Below are positions 9,895 through 21,733 of a stretch of 64,000 bases of DNA, in pieces. The DNA is from Ceratothoa steindachneri (lineage: Eukaryota > Arthropoda > Malacostraca > Isopoda > Cymothoidae). The stretch's first letter is position 1, and the number at the start of each line of letters is the position of its first letter. The notes beneath the pieces are model-generated. The model did no database searches. It saw nothing but the letters and a program-made list of their open reading frames with translations, and was not told the origin of the DNA. The position numbers and the translations under genes are program-made. The DNA is taken from the NCBI GenBank assembly GCA_963969495.1, contig OZ018325.1, positions 203,317,739 to 203,381,738 on the forward strand, given 5' to 3'.

Positions 9895-12012
9895 TCAAGG
9901 AACCAACGTCTCCGAGCCGCTCGCTCCACCTCGGGGCGTGGACGAAGTGGCCGAAGCTCCTTTGTTGCTGTCCTCCTTCCAGGGAACAGCTTTAAGAACC
10001 CCCGAAGATGGCCTAGCGACCATCTTCAGGGGTGTTGCCTCCTGTGAGTCTAACGACTCGGTGGAGGCGCGTGGCCGTTTCGCCTTACGGGAAACGGTCA
10101 CGCTTGGGGAAGAGGGGGGAGCCCTGGTTTTAGCCGGGGCTGGGTATGAACCCTTTTTGCCGCCAGCTTTACTATGGAAGCGCCCGGGTTCAGTAGAGCC
10201 CGCAGAAGGGCTCCGAATGGGCGCGGAAACAACCGTGCTCGTTGGCCTGGATGGGCCAGGAGCAGAGGGTGCCTTTCTAACTATTGAGGCATATGACGTC
10301 CCAGGCAGAGCCGGGCGCGCCAGGACCAAGTCCTTTGCCTCCCGGAATAAGAGTCGATCCTAGGCTTGAACGGCCAGGATTTCTTTCTCAAGGAGATATG
10401 CACCACATTGCTTCAAAAAAGCAGGGTGAGGCTCTCCGCAAATGACACACTTGGCCACACACGATTTGGACTTATCGTGTGCGACCTTGGAGCAATTTAC
10501 ACAGACTTCGGGTGACCCCGACTTTGCACGTCTACATGAGCGATTCATATGGCCGAAGCGGCGACAGTAATAGCACCGCCACGGCAGTGGCACGAATGCC
10601 GTCACGCGGTAGCGGTACCAACCAGCACGCACCGACTCAGGGAGCTTGTCACAGTCGAACGTGGCGAAAAGTGTAGGGGTGGGTGTTGAGGCCCCCTTCC
10701 TTTTTTCTCATCACACGTTCGACCTTGACCGCCCCATGGTCGGCCAGCTCTAGGGTGATGTCCTCAATGGAGTAGTCAACGAGTTCCCTGCATAAACTAC
10801 TCTTTTCACAAAGTTCATGGTAAAGTGCGGCGTCACACTCACCGGAGTGCCATGAAGTGTCCAAAGAGCACTTATCTTGGCCACCTCGGCGGGATTCGCC
10901 AAAAGGCTCCCGTCCGAGAAACGGGTTACCTTCGGCTCTCTACCAATTGCACTATCTAATCCTCTTCCCTGATGGATCATGTTGCCCTTGGAAAACATGG
11001 TGCCATCAGTGGAGCGAATAACGAGGAAGAGTTTGAAGCCAGCGGGCTCAAAAACGCCAGGTAAACTCTCAATGCGGAGCCCTGATGTCATCGAGGCTCC
11101 GCCCTGTGCACTTTTGGTCTTTGTCATGGTCCGGAGCTCCGTACCCGGGGAAGCAGAGGGGCCGGATGTGCCGATCTTGGCTTGTCGCTTGCCAAAGTGG
11201 CAGCAGACCCATCCGTTCCCATAGCCCCTGCGGATGGAGAGGAGCCCCGAGTCTTCTTCGTCTTTTTGGTCTTTTTCGTCCTTTTCTTTTTTGGAGAAGA
11301 GAGCGGGGAATGAACTTGCTTCTCACCCCTGCGGGTAGAAGCCCCCATGCCAGATCGACCGGCCTCAGCCAGGTCCTTCCCCGAAATGGAGAAGGTTCTG
11401 GTGGTTGCAGGGGCATCACCCCAGGAGATCCCTTCCCTCCTTGTACTGCCTGAGAATCCCCAGCCGTTTGAGGAGGACCTTGCATAGGGGCGGATTCGGG
11501 TTCGGTGCTTGGCGCCGAGCCTGGTTGTCCCCCATGGAAGGCCCTACCATCTGAAGCTGGTTTTCCTCAAGGACCATGTCTATCACAGGAGGGGCCTTCA
11601 GTTGGCCATCCCATCCCAGGACATCGCAGGTTCCCTTGGCAGCGTCATAAGTCTTTAGTGGGGAGGCACAGGCCTTGACCCCGGCAAGGTTTAATATTCT
11701 TGCCAGCAGTTCTTTTGAGGGAAGCGACCGAAGGGGCCTGGCTTCCCTCTCCCCCCTAAGGGGGTTTGCCCCCCTGAGCCGCTTGCACGAGGGGCGGTCG
11801 GCAATGGGCTGCCTGCTGGCTTTCTTGGCAGTCCCATTAGAAAGAAAAGGAGGGACTGCCGCTGGAGATAGGGAGGTGCCCGAAAGCACCTCCAGAGAAG
11901 GGGGTGAGGGGGAGTCCCTTACACCCGTAGGCGAAGGAGAGGAGTAAGCCTCTTCTCCGGTTAATGAGTTGTGGAGGGTCCCCTGCGCAAGCACAGGGGG
12001 GGGAGCCTTCAT
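9895..12012 (-). pseudogene. LINE copy A ORF1 (gag-like, CCHC)
   Basis: ORF1 protein of the family, broken into at least six frames. From N to C: Ser/Pro-rich N-terminal region (11416-12012), Lys-rich stretch KKKRTKKTKKTKKTRGSS (11124-11348), gag-like block FKLFLVIRSTDGTMFSKGN (10750-11127), zinc knuckles CYYCRRFGHMNRSC and CVNCSKVAHDKSKSC plus CVICGEPHPAFLKQC (10360-10632), and a basic C-terminus (9895-10329). The knuckles keep their Cys and His residues. ORF1 proteins of this type bind the element RNA. Frameshifts make this copy non-functional. Confidence 0.8.
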
Positions 12013-12073
12013 CTTTTCTGTGGAGCTGCACGAGGGCGGCTCCGTTGTTTTAGGGGGAATTAAGGGGAGATGA

Positions 12074-12533
12074 TTTTTTTTGCATCATTGGGCATGGTGA
12101 CCCTCTTTGTTTTTACGGGACGCAATCGTTCACCACCTTTTGCAGTAGCCTGCACTGCAACAGGTGCTTACAGGCCCGGCAGAGCCAGGCGCCGCCATTT
12201 GGGACCAGCCCTTCCGCCTAGTGTCCTGGCAGTCCTTCGGCATGGCGGCTCCACCTGGAACACGGCGTAAAAAAGATAGATTTTGAAGACAAGAGGAAAA
12301 GGGATGTGAGGAAGGTATGGGTGGGGATGAAGCAGGTTGTTAAAAGCCAACCACCCCAGACAGGAGCTCAGGGGTTCGGGGACATTGTCTCCTCCCCCCT
12401 CAGCCCCGATGCAGGACGGTTGGCTGGACGGAAGGTCAACATCTACCCTGTGAAATTAGAGGCTGACCAGAGAAAGTTGTGAGAGAGGTTGTGTGAAATG
12501 AAAGGAAACGAGTGTTTTGAAGGAAGGAATAGA
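12074..12533 (-). other. LINE copy A ORF1 leader and 5' UTR
   Basis: Contains an 8-nt T run (12074-12081, an A run on the sense strand) just after the likely ORF1 start MPND, then the family's 5' UTR. The UTR stops at 12533, where the T run of copy B begins. No complete promoter element can be named. Confidence 0.6.
12524..12533. repeat. Probable target-site duplication of copy B, left
   Basis: AAGGAATAGA directly before the T run of copy B. AAGGAAGAGA occurs at 36512-36521 where copy A sequence resumes (9 of 10 match). The region is rich in GGAA, so this pair is weaker evidence than the other two. Confidence 0.5.
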
Positions 12534-12732
12534 TTTTTTTTTTTTTTTGAGAGCTCATCTGGAGACTGCTTACTTGGGCATTAGTCGCCGTATTAAAACT
12601 GGCCTAGTTCTAGTCTACTTTAAAATAAAATTACAGAGAGAAAAAAAAAAACAACACCCCAAAAGGGGGAAAGGAAGCAAGCTGGTACGTCGGGGAGATG
12701 TCCCCCCGGCGCAGAAGCGTGCAACTAAAGGA

Positions 12733-12815
12733 GAAAAACAAACAAAAAAAAACAAAAAAAACAAAACAAATGCAAAAACAAAACAAAACAAAAAAAACAA
12801 AAACAAACAAACAAA
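12733..12815. repeat. A/C-rich low-complexity tract in copy B 3' UTR
   Basis: Runs of A broken by single C residues, AAAAACAAAC-like. The other copies have only a shorter AACAATAAC-rich version here. Confidence 0.85.
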
Positions 12816-12874
12816 CCTTGCTTAAATAATAGGGAGAAGGCCGGCCTCCCCCAAGAAGTCAACAAGTCCACAAG

Positions 12875-15800
12875 TCAATGTGCACGAATCTGTCCCGAGC
12901 ACAAGGGACAGGCGGTAGCGACCCCGCCCATCCCGGTACTGGGACAGGTATCGTGCCGAAGATCACCCACACTTGGACATTCGACAAGAATGTGCCGAAC
13001 AGTCTGGGGGACGACGCAGTCGTTGCAATAGGGCGCAGGCGAGCGCTCCATCAAATAGCGATGCGTCACACGAGTGTGGCCGATTCGGAGACGACAGAAA
13101 GCAACCTGAAACCGCCGCGGCATTGGGGCATAGGTCCATGGGAACAGTCGCGGCGCAATGGCACGCAACTTTAAGTTCCCTTCGACCATCTCCCATCTTC
13201 TTTGCCAAGCAGTCCGAAGAGCTGCCCGTATTCCTGCCATGTAGTCAGTGTGAGGAAGAGCGAAACGCTGGTCCGGTCGCAGAGTCCTCACGGACTCTTT
13301 GGCGCCCTCATCGGCGCGCTCATTCCCCGCAATTCCTACATGTCCAGGAACCCAGCAGAAGATAATCTCGACATCTGCCTGGCTCGCGAAAACCGTGGCG
13401 TCGCGGATTTCGCGAACCAGGGGATGCGGAGATTCCAATGCCCCGAGAGCACTCAGGGTGCTTTGTGAGTCGCTATAGATCACAATCCGGTCTCCAAACC
13501 GGGCACGTCGAGTAATCTCCCGTACCGAGTGGTGTATTGCCACCAGCTCGGCCGTGAAGACAGACGCAGCGCCTGGTAGAGCCCCACTGACTTCAAACAG
13601 AGGGCATACGGCGTGGAAGCCGACCCCCTCTTGGGACTTGGAGCCATCCGTATACACTGGCACGGTGCCAGCGTGACACGATGTGTGCTCCAAAAAGGTC
13701 GAATGCAATACTCCCGGCGCAGTACAAGCTTTGGGAGCAGAGGCGTGGCGACAAATAGCCAAATGTGGTACCCTCCAGGGTGGCGTCCTGGGCAAAACCA
13801 GAGGCGCCACCGGCCCGTGAGCTATATCTACCTCTTGAAGGAGTTTCCTGGCCCTAAACCCAAAGGGCTTAGGGTATGACTGGCGTCTCTCGGCGGCATA
13901 GGCACCATCAAGATCAGCTGCGGATGCAGTGAGAGCTGTAGGCGACTAAGGGAGGCGCCGGGCTCGCGCGTACAGGCGAGTGATGGACTGCACGCGGCGC
14001 AGAGCGAGTGGCATCTCCCCAGCATCGACCAACAGGCTCTCAATGGGGAAAGTGCGGAAGGCACCGGTCGCAAGGCGAAGGCCGGTGTGGTGGATCGAAT
14101 CCACCTTCCGCAATAAACACTCGGCTGCGGATGCATAAAACTCGCATCCGTAGTCGAGCTTCGAGCGAACAAAGGATCGATAAAAAAGTAAGGTGGTAGC
14201 CCTATCAGCGCCCAAAGCGCTGAACGTCACGGAACGGAGAATGTCCATGGCGCGGGTACAAAAGACCCTAAGGCTGCGAATATGAGCCTCCCAGGTGAGG
14301 CGTCGGTCGAATACAAGACCAAGGAAACTGTGCGACTCAACCACATCCAGGCGCACCCCATTAAGAAACAAATCTGGGTCGGGGTGAAGCCGTGGATAGC
14401 GGCAGAAGTGCACCACCTTAGTCTTTGCCAAAGAAAACCGAAACTTGTGCGCTTCGGCATAGCGAGAGACGCGGTTCAATGCCTGTTGGAGTCGACGCTC
14501 CAGAGTTGGCATCTGGGCCGCGCCAAAAGAGATCGAAAGGTCGTCCACGTAGAGCGTAGCGACAACATCTTCCGGCAGCACCGAGGTGATGCCATTGATG
14601 CTCAGGGCAAAGAGTGCGACACTGAGGACACTTCCCTGCGGGACACCCTCTTCCTGCTCCTTTGGTCCGGAGAGGGCTCCCCCCACCCGTACGCGGAATC
14701 GTCGATCTCGCAAAATTCAGATATAAACATTGGGAGGCGTCCCCTCGCCTCCATCGTGTGCAGAGTCTCCATGATACCGTATCGCCATGCGGTATCATAG
14801 GCCTTCTCCAGATCAAAAAACACCGTGGCGCAGTGCTGTCTACGAAGGAAAGCCTCGCAGACGGCATTTTCCAATCGGAGCAGAGCATCCGACGTGGAGT
14901 GGAACTTACGGAAGCCGCACTGTGCAGAAGACAGATGGCCTCCGCTGTCCAGGAAATAGGCTAATCTAACATTTACCAATTTCTCCATCAACTTGCACAC
15001 GCAAGAGGTTAGAGAGATCGGGCGGAAACCGGTCGGAGTAGAGTGATCTCTCCCCGGCTTGCGAAAGGCGAGCACAGTAGCGATTCGCCAGGAGTCTGGG
15101 AGGAGACCTTCCACCCAGATCCTGTTGAACAAATATAACAGAAAGGCCATGCCTGGCTCACACAGGTGACGAAGCATAGCGTACGGGTCATCGTCCGGAC
15201 CATGGGCGGTGTCCGCGCACGAAGCGAGAGCGGAACGCAATTCACTTACAGTAAACTTGTCGTTGAAGGGTTCTCCGCCTCTGGAGGTAAAGTCCAGCCG
15301 GCGGCCTTCCGCGACATCACGACGTGCATTGAATGCTGGTGGAGTAGCATCACGGATAGAGAATGCGGAAAAAGCGGTCGCTAAGGATTCCGCCACGGAC
15401 GCGGGGTCCGAGATTGCGGTCCCATTCTCCTGGAAAACGGGAGGGGGGTCCTGCGAGAACTTGCCCCGAATCCTTTTGACTCGCTTCCACACCTCAGCTA
15501 AAGGAGTCTTCCCGTTAAGTGAAGACACGTATGCCCGCCAAGAAGAGCGGCGGACGTGCTTCGATATATACCGGACCATAGCCCTAGCCCGACGAAATTC
15601 AGCGACAGTCAAATCGTTCGGGCGGCACTTATAGCACATGTAGGCATAACGCTTCTGTTTGAGGGCCGTCTCACATTCGGCCGACCACCATGGAAGTGGT
15701 CGGCGTGCAAAACGGCCAGACGTCCTAGGAATAGTAGTCAGTCCCACGGCGATGAGGTTGCCAGGGAAGAACTCAACGGCCTCATCCACCGACCTAAACT

Positions 15801-16812
15801 CCTCGACTGAGAGAGAATTCAGTCATTTCCTGAAATGCAGGCCACCACGCCCGCACCAAGCACCACCGAGGTGGTCTCTCAGGCGGCAGTTGCCCTGAAA
15901 ATGATATTTGAACGGAAAGTAATCACAACCATGGAGGTCATCGACCACTCCCCAATCAAAATCAGGCTGTGCATCCGAAGAGCACAAAGATAGGTCGAGG
16001 CAAGAAAATAAAGCGGTTCTCGGACAGTTATGCGTAAACTCATTCACGTTTAGGACACCCATCTCAAGCTCTTCGATCAGATCGGCAAGGACTTGTCCCC
16101 TGGGATTTATGGTATAATCTCCCCAGAGAGGATGCCTGCCATTCAGATCTACAAGCAAGATATAGGGCCTCGGCAACCGTGCCACGACGCGGCGGAAGTC
16201 CCCTGCGTTGAAGTCAGCTGACGGTAGAATGTACGCAGAAATGATAGTATACCTCCTATCCAGGTGCAGCTGCACAGCCACTGCCTGAAAGGAGGTATCT
16301 AAAGAAAAAGGAAGAACGGAGACATCATGCCGGGTGTAAACCGCGCATCCCCCAGCCCGGCCATCCCGCGGTGATGGGGTCGCAAGACCCTTATACCCCG
16401 GGAGGGCAGGCAGGGGGCACGCGCCTAGCATGGTCTCCTGCAAAAAAATAGCTAACGGGGAACGGGACGAGGTGAGCCTCCGCAGCTCCTCCCAGTTGGC
16501 CCGGAGTCCACGGCAATTCCATTGAAGGAATATGCCCTCCAGGCCTAGCTCGGAGGAGACGCGGGGGCCTTTCTCGAATTGAAGACCCTCACGGGAATGG
16601 CCGTACGCTTCCCGGGGCAGAACCCTGGGCGCTGTTGGCCGGACAAAGCGCTGGAGGCGCTGTCGCCTTCGAGGACTTATTGGGGGAGGTTGGGCTCGCC
16701 ATGCGAGTAGTCTTTTCCTCCCTCCGCCTCGAAACCTTAGGCGGGCGCTGCGGCTTCGGAGGCGGGGGGCCCTCTTTTCAAGAAACCACCGGCTCCGAGC
16801 CACTCGCTCCAC
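12875..16812 (-). pseudogene. LINE copy B ORF2 (EN-RT-RNase H)
   Basis: Nearly the whole ORF2 is present in four frames. Endonuclease 15823-16812: LQWNCRGLRANWEEL and QETML, but DLNGRHPLWGD is preceded by Val instead of Gly and the SDH block reads CDYFPF, with the catalytic His lost. RT 13946-15789: GFRPISLTSC, FFDLEKAYD, PQGSVLS and LYVDDLSI, palm residues intact, with a frameshift near 14700. RNase H 12875-13810: VYTDGSKSQ, FTAELVAI, YSDSQSTLS and GHVGIAGNERADE, all catalytic acids present. The ORF would make an enzyme that nicks DNA, copies RNA and removes RNA; frameshifts prevent it here. Confidence 0.85.
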
Positions 16813-18131
16813 CTCGGGGCGTGGGCGAAGTGGCCGAAACTCCTTTGTTGCTATCCTCCTTTCGGGGGACAGCTTTAGGAACCCCCGAAGATAGCCTAGC
16901 GACCATCTTCAGGGGTGTTGCCTCCTGTGAGTCTAACGACTCTGTGGAGGCGCGTGGCCGTTTCGCCTTGCGGGAAACGGTCACGCTGGGGGAAGAGGGG
17001 GGAGCCCTGGTTTTAGCCGGGGCTGGCTATGAACACTTTTTTCCGCCAGCTTCACCAGGTGAGCGCCCGGGTTGGGTAGAGCCCGCAGAAGGGCTCCGAA
17101 TGGGCGCGGAAACGACCGTGCTCGTTGGCCTGGATGGGCCAGGAGCAGAGGGTGCCTTTCGAACTACTGAGGCATGGGAAGTCCCAGGCAGAGCTGGGCG
17201 CGCCAGGACCAAGTCCTTAGCCTCGCGGAATGAGAGTCTATCCTGGGCCTGAACGGCCAGGATTTCTTTCTCAAGGAGATATGCACCACATTGCTTCGAA
17301 GAAGCAGGGTGCGGCTCTCCGCAATTGACACACTTGGCCACACACGATTTGGACTTATCGTGTGCGACCTTGGAGCAATTTACACAGACTTCGGGTGACC
17401 CCGACTTTGCACCTCTACATGAGCGATTCGTATGGCCGAAGCGGTGACAGTAATAGCACCGCCGCGGCAGTGGCACGAATGGTTTCACGCGGTAGCGGTA
17501 CCAACCGGCACGCACCGACTCAGGGAGCTTGTCACAGTCGAACGTGACAAAGAGTGTAGGGGTAGGTCTCGAAGCCCCTCCCTGTTCTCTCATCACACGT
17601 TCAACCTTGACCGCCCCATGGTCGGCCAGCTCTAGGGTGATGTCCTCAATGGAGTAGTCAACGAGTTCCCTCGCATAAACTACTCCTTTTACAAAGTTCA
17701 TGGTAGAGTGCGGCGTCACACTCACCGGGGTGCAATGAAGTGTCCGAAGAGCACTTATCTTGGCCGCCTCAGCGGGATTCGCCGCATTCGCCAGAAGGCT
17801 GCCGTCCGAGAAACGGGTTACCTTCGGCTCTCTACCAATTGCACTAGCTAATCCTCTCCTCTGATGGATCATGTTGCCCTTGGACAACATGGTGCCATCA
17901 GTGGAGCGAATAACAAGGAAGCGTTTGAAGCCAGCAGGCTCGAAAACGCCAGGTAACCTCTGAATGAGGGGCCCCGATGTCATCGAGGCTCCGCTCTGTG
18001 CACTCTTGGTCTTAGTCTTGGTCAGGGGCTCCGCACGCGAGGGAGTAGAGGGGCCGGATGTGCCGATCTTGGCTTGGTCGCCTACCAAAGTGGCAGCAGA
18101 CCCATCCGTCCCCGCAGCCCCTGCGGATGGA
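16778..18131 (-). pseudogene. LINE copy B ORF1, C-terminal half
   Basis: A 353-codon open frame (17027-18088) holds the gag-like block FKRFLVIRSTDGTMLSKGN, the region ARELVDYSIEDITLELADH and the three CCHC knuckles (CYYCHRFGHTNRSC, CVNCSKVAHDKSKSC, CVNCGEPHPASSKQC). The basic C-terminus continues in another frame at 16778-16984. The N-terminal half is displaced to 21722-22587 by the insertion of copy C at codons for S-P-S-A-G. Confidence 0.85.
18120..18131. repeat. Target-site duplication of copy C, left
   Basis: CCTGCGGATGGA lies directly before the T run of copy C and recurs exactly at 21722-21733, where ORF1 of copy B resumes. Confidence 0.85.
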
Positions 18132-18293
18132 TTTTTTTTTTTTAATTAAGGGGCTATCTGACGACTGCCGACTTAGGCATTAATCGGCGTAAACAAACAG
18201 CCTATTTCTAGGCTACTCTTAAAATTAAACAGGAAACAATAAAAAGAAATAACAATAACAATAAAAAAGCAATAACAAAAACAACAACAACAA

Positions 18294-20185
18294 TTAAACC
18301 GGGTTAAATGAAAGGGAGAAGGCCAGCCTCCCCCAAAAAGTCAAAAGGCCACTAGTCATGGTGCACGCACTCGTCCCGAGTACAAGGGACAGGCGGTAGC
18401 GACCCCGCCCATCCCGGTACCGGGACAGGTATTGTGCGCCAAGATCACCCAGAGTGGGACATTCGACAAGAATGTGCCAAACAGTCTGGGGGACGACGCA
18501 GTCGTTGCAATAGGGCGCAGGCGAGCGCTCCATCAAGTAGCGATGCGTCACACGAGTGTGTCCGATTCGAAGACGACAGAAAGCAACCTGAAGCCGCCTC
18601 GGCATTGGGGGATAGGTCCATGGGAACAGTCGCGGCGCAATGGCACGCAACTTTAAGTTCCCCTCGACCGTCTCCCATCTTCTTTGCCAAGCAGTCCGAA
18701 GAGCTGCCCGTATTCCTGCCATGTAGTCAGTGTGAGGAAGAGCGAATCGCTGGTTCGGTCGCAGAGTCCTCACGGACTCTTTGGCGCCCTCATCGGTGCG
18801 CTCATTCCCCGCAATTCCTACATGTCCAGGAACCCAGCAGAAGATAATCTCGACATCTGCCCGGCTCGCCAAAACCGTGGCGTCACGGATTTCGCGAACC
18901 AGGGGATGCGGAGATTCCAATGCTCCGAGAGCACTCAGGGCGCTTTGTGAGTCGCTATAGATCACAATCCGGTCTCCGAACCGGGCACGTCGCGTAATCT
19001 CCCGTACCGAGTGGTGTATTGCCACCAGCTGGGCCGTGAAGACAGACGCAGCGCCTGGTAGAGCCCCGCTGACTTCAAACAGAGGGCATACGGCGTGGAA
19101 GCCGACCCCCTCTTGGGACTTGGAGCCATCCGTATACACTGGCACGGTGCCAGCGTGACACGATGTGTGCTCCAAAAAGGTCGAACGCAATACTCCCGGC
19201 GCAGTACAAGCTTTGGGAGCAGAGGCGTGGCGACAAATAGCCAAATGTGGTACCCTCCAGGGTGGCGTCCTGGGCAAAACCAGAGGCGCCACCGGCCCGT
19301 GAGCTATATCTACCTCTTGAAGGAGTTTCCTGGCCCTAAACCCAAAGGGCTTAGGGTATGACTGGCGTCTCTCGGCGGCATAGGCACCATCAAGATCAGC
19401 TGCGGATGTAGTGAGAGCTGTTGGCGACTGAGGGAGGCGCCGGGCTCGCGCGTACAGGCGAATGATGCACTGCACGCGGCGCAGAGCGAGTGGCATCTCC
19501 CCAGCATCAACCAACAGGCTCTCAATGGGCGAAGTGCGGAAGGCACCGGTCGCAAGGCGAAGGCCGGTGTGGTGGATCGAATCCACCTTCCGCAATAAAC
19601 GCTCGGCTGCGGATGCATAAAACTCGCATCCGTAGTCGAGCTACGAGCGAACAAAGGATCGATAAAAAAGTAAGGTGGTAGCCCTATCAGCGCCCCAAGC
19701 GCTGAACGTCACGGAACGGAGAATGTCCATGGCGCGGGTACAAGAGACCCTAAGGCTGCGAATATGAGCCTCCCAGGTGAGGCGTCGGTCGAATACAAGA
19801 CCAAGGAAACGGTGCGACTCAACCACATCCAGGCGCACCCCATTAAGAAACAAATCTGGGTCGGAATGAAGCCGTGGATGGCGGCAGAAGTGCACCACCT
19901 TAGTCTTGGCCAAAGAAAACCGAAACCTGTGCGCTTCGGCATAGCGAGAGACGCGGTTCAATGCCTGTTGGAGTCGACGCTCCAGAGTTGGCATCTGGGC
20001 CGCGCCAAAAGAGATCGAAAGGTCGTCCACGTAGAGCGTAGCGAGAACATCTTCCGGCAGCACCGAGGTGATGCCGTTGATGCTCAGGGCCAAGAGTGTG
20101 ACACTGAGGACACTTCCCTGCGGGACACCCTCTTCCTGCTCCTTTGGGCCGGAGAGGGCTTCCCCCACCCGTACGCGGAATCGAC
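18294..20185 (-). pseudogene. LINE copy C partial ORF2 (RT C-part, RNase H)
   Basis: The frame 18294-19595 (433 codons) covers the RT thumb and RNase H; 19641-20185 covers RT from RFRVRVG through PQGSVLS and LYVDDLSI. An in-frame TAG at 19641-19643 separates them where other copies have a Lys codon (FVRS then K-L-D-Y-G-C). RNase H has VYTDGSKSQ, YSDSQSALS and GHVGIAGNERTDE, but the catalytic Glu block reads FTAQLVAI, Glu to Gln (codon at 19029-19031), the same change as copy F. EN and the RT fingers are missing through the internal deletion. Confidence 0.85.
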
Positions 20186-21081
20186 CCATCCGTCCCCGCA
20201 GCCCCCGCGGATGGAGAGGAGCCCCGAGTCTTTTTCGTCTTTTTACTCTTTTTTGTCTTTTTCTTTTTTGGAGAGGAGGGCGGGGAATGAACCCGCTTTT
20301 CACCTCCGCCGGCAGAAGCCCCTAGGCCAGATGGACCGGCCTCAGCCAGGTCCCTCCCCGAAATGGAGAAGGTCCTGGTTGTCGTAGGGGCACCTGTCGG
20401 AGGAGATCCCTCCCCTCCTTTTCCTGCCTCGGAGCCCTCAGCCATTTGAGGAGGACCTTGCATAGGGGCGGATTGGGGTTCGGTGCTTGGCGCCGAGCCC
20501 GAATTCCCCCCCATGGAAGGCCCTACCGTCTGAGGCTGGGTCTCCTCAAGGAGCATGTCTATCACAGGAGGGGCCTCCAGTTGGCCATCCCCTCCCAGGA
20601 CATCGCAGGTCCCCTTGGCAGTGTCGCCAGTCTTGTGTGGGGAGGCACAGGCCTTGACCCCAGCAAGGTTTAAAATTCTTGCCAGCAGGTCTTTTGAGGG
20701 AAGCGACCGAAGGGGCCTGGCTTCCCTCTCCCCCCTGAGGGGGTTTGCCCTACCGAGCCGCTTCGATGGGGAGCGGCTGGCTAAGGGCTGCCTGCTGGCT
20801 TTCTTGGCAGTCCCCTTGGAAAGAAAAGAGGAGACTGCCGCTGGGAAAAGGGAGGTGCATGAAAGCACCTCCAGAGAAGGGGGTGAGGGGGAGTCCCCTG
20901 CACCCGTAGGCGAAGGAGAGGAGTAAGCCTCCTCTACGGTTAGAGAAATATGGAGGGTCCCCTGTGCAAGCACAGGGGGGGGGACCTCCATTTTTTTGGT
21001 GGAGCTGCCCGAGGGCGGTTCCGTCGATGAGCAAGGGGGAGTTAAAGGGGTTTGAGGTTTTATTAATTTATCCATGGGCAT
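20186..21081 (-). pseudogene. LINE copy C ORF1, N-terminal part fused to RT
   Basis: Open from the likely true start MPMDKLIKPQTPLTPP at 21081 through the Ser/Pro/Gly-rich N-terminal region and the Lys-rich stretch KKKKTKKSKKTKKTRGSS, up to GAAGTDGS. There it runs without a stop into RT sequence in a wrong frame, giving a 393-codon ORF ending at 19900. The junction is an internal deletion of several kb with a 3-bp GAC shared by both sides. The RT-derived part of this ORF is out of frame and not meaningful protein. Confidence 0.8.
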
Positions 21082-21463
21082 GGTGACCCTATTTTTGCCA
21101 CGGGACGCAATAGCTCATCACCTCTTGCAGTTGCCCGCACTGCAAGAGGTGCTTACAGGCCTTGCAGAGCCAGGCGCCGCCATTTCTGACCACCCCTCTC
21201 GCCTGGTGGCCTGGCAGTCCATCGGCATGGCGGCTCTACCTTAGACACGGCGTAAAAAATATAGGTTGTGAAGAGGAGAGGAAAAGGGATCTGTGGAAGG
21301 TATGGGTGGGGATGAAGCAGGTTGTTAAAAACCAGCCACCCCAGACCGGAGCTCAGGGGTTAGGGAACATTGTCACTAACCCCCTCAGCCCTAATGCGGG
21401 ACGGTTGGCTGAAAGAAAGGTCAGCATCTACCCTGTGAAATTAGAGGCTGACCTAGAGAAAGT

Positions 21464-21721
21464 TGTGGGAGAGGTTGTGTGAAAAGAGAGGAAACAAGTG
21501 TTTTGAAGGAAGGAAGAGAGGCTAAGCTGGGGCCGGACGGAGTGCTGAATCCCGTCAGCACGGCGGCCAGGATCGCAAATCGCTTGCGCCCCTTACGGGG
21601 GAAAGTTGTGGGAGAGGTTGTATGAAAAGCGACGAGGTAGGGGAGAAATCGGGCTATCTAAAGGAAGGAAGAGAGGCTAAGCTGGGGCCGGACGGAGCGC
21701 TGGATCCCGTCAGCAAGGCGT
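21464..21721 (-). repeat. Partly duplicated 5' UTR unit of LINE copy C
   Basis: A unit of about 140 bp starting at TTGTGGGAGAGGTTGT and running through GAGAGGCTAAGCTGGGGCCGG occurs at about 21464-21605 and again, cut short, at 21606-21721. Copy F/A sequence at 36530-36585 shows a smaller amplification, three GGGGCCGGACGGGGTGCT units. Tandem 5' UTR units act as promoter monomers in some LINEs; here this is only suggested by position. Confidence 0.7.
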
Positions 21722-21733
21722 CCTGCGGATGGA
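21722..21733. repeat. Target-site duplication of copy C, right
   Basis: CCTGCGGATGGA, identical to 18120-18131. Confidence 0.85.

Larger units (their letters stand above)
7143..12533 (-). mobile_element. I/R1-group LINE, copy A (outermost)
   Basis: Minus-strand copy with damaged ORF2 (7143-9767), damaged ORF1 (9895-12012) and 5' UTR up to about 12533. Its 3' end is missing: it starts inside RNase H, just after the YTDGS block, with no 3' UTR or poly(A). That is unusual for target-primed insertion, which truncates 5' ends. Its 5' UTR is interrupted by the poly(A) end of copy B; a probable remainder is at 36511-36645. Confidence 0.85.
12534..18131 (-). mobile_element. LINE copy B, 3' part
   Basis: Begins with a 15-nt T run (12534-12548), the poly(A) tail on the sense strand, and continues through 3' UTR, ORF2 and the C-terminal half of ORF1. 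At 18131 it is interrupted by copy C. Its ORF1 N-terminal half and 5' UTR resume at 21722. The 3' UTR differs from the other copies in having a GC-rich stretch at 12655-12725 and a long A/C-rich tract at 12733-12815. Confidence 0.85.
18132..21721 (-). mobile_element. LINE copy C, inserted in ORF1 of copy B
   Basis: Starts with a 12-nt T run (poly(A) tail), has the family's 3' UTR, ORF2 from RNase H to mid RT, then by an internal deletion ORF1 N-terminal half, and a 5' UTR with a partly duplicated unit. It is flanked by a perfect 12-bp duplication of copy B ORF1, showing it arrived after copy B. It is about 3.6 kb because of the internal deletion. Confidence 0.85.

Noticed and set aside
9587..10363. 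Plus-strand ORFs opposite ORF1 and the endonuclease (9587-10363, 16635-17252, 33630-34301)
   Set aside because: GC-rich antisense shadows of the LINE; composition is skewed to Gly and Ala with no motif.
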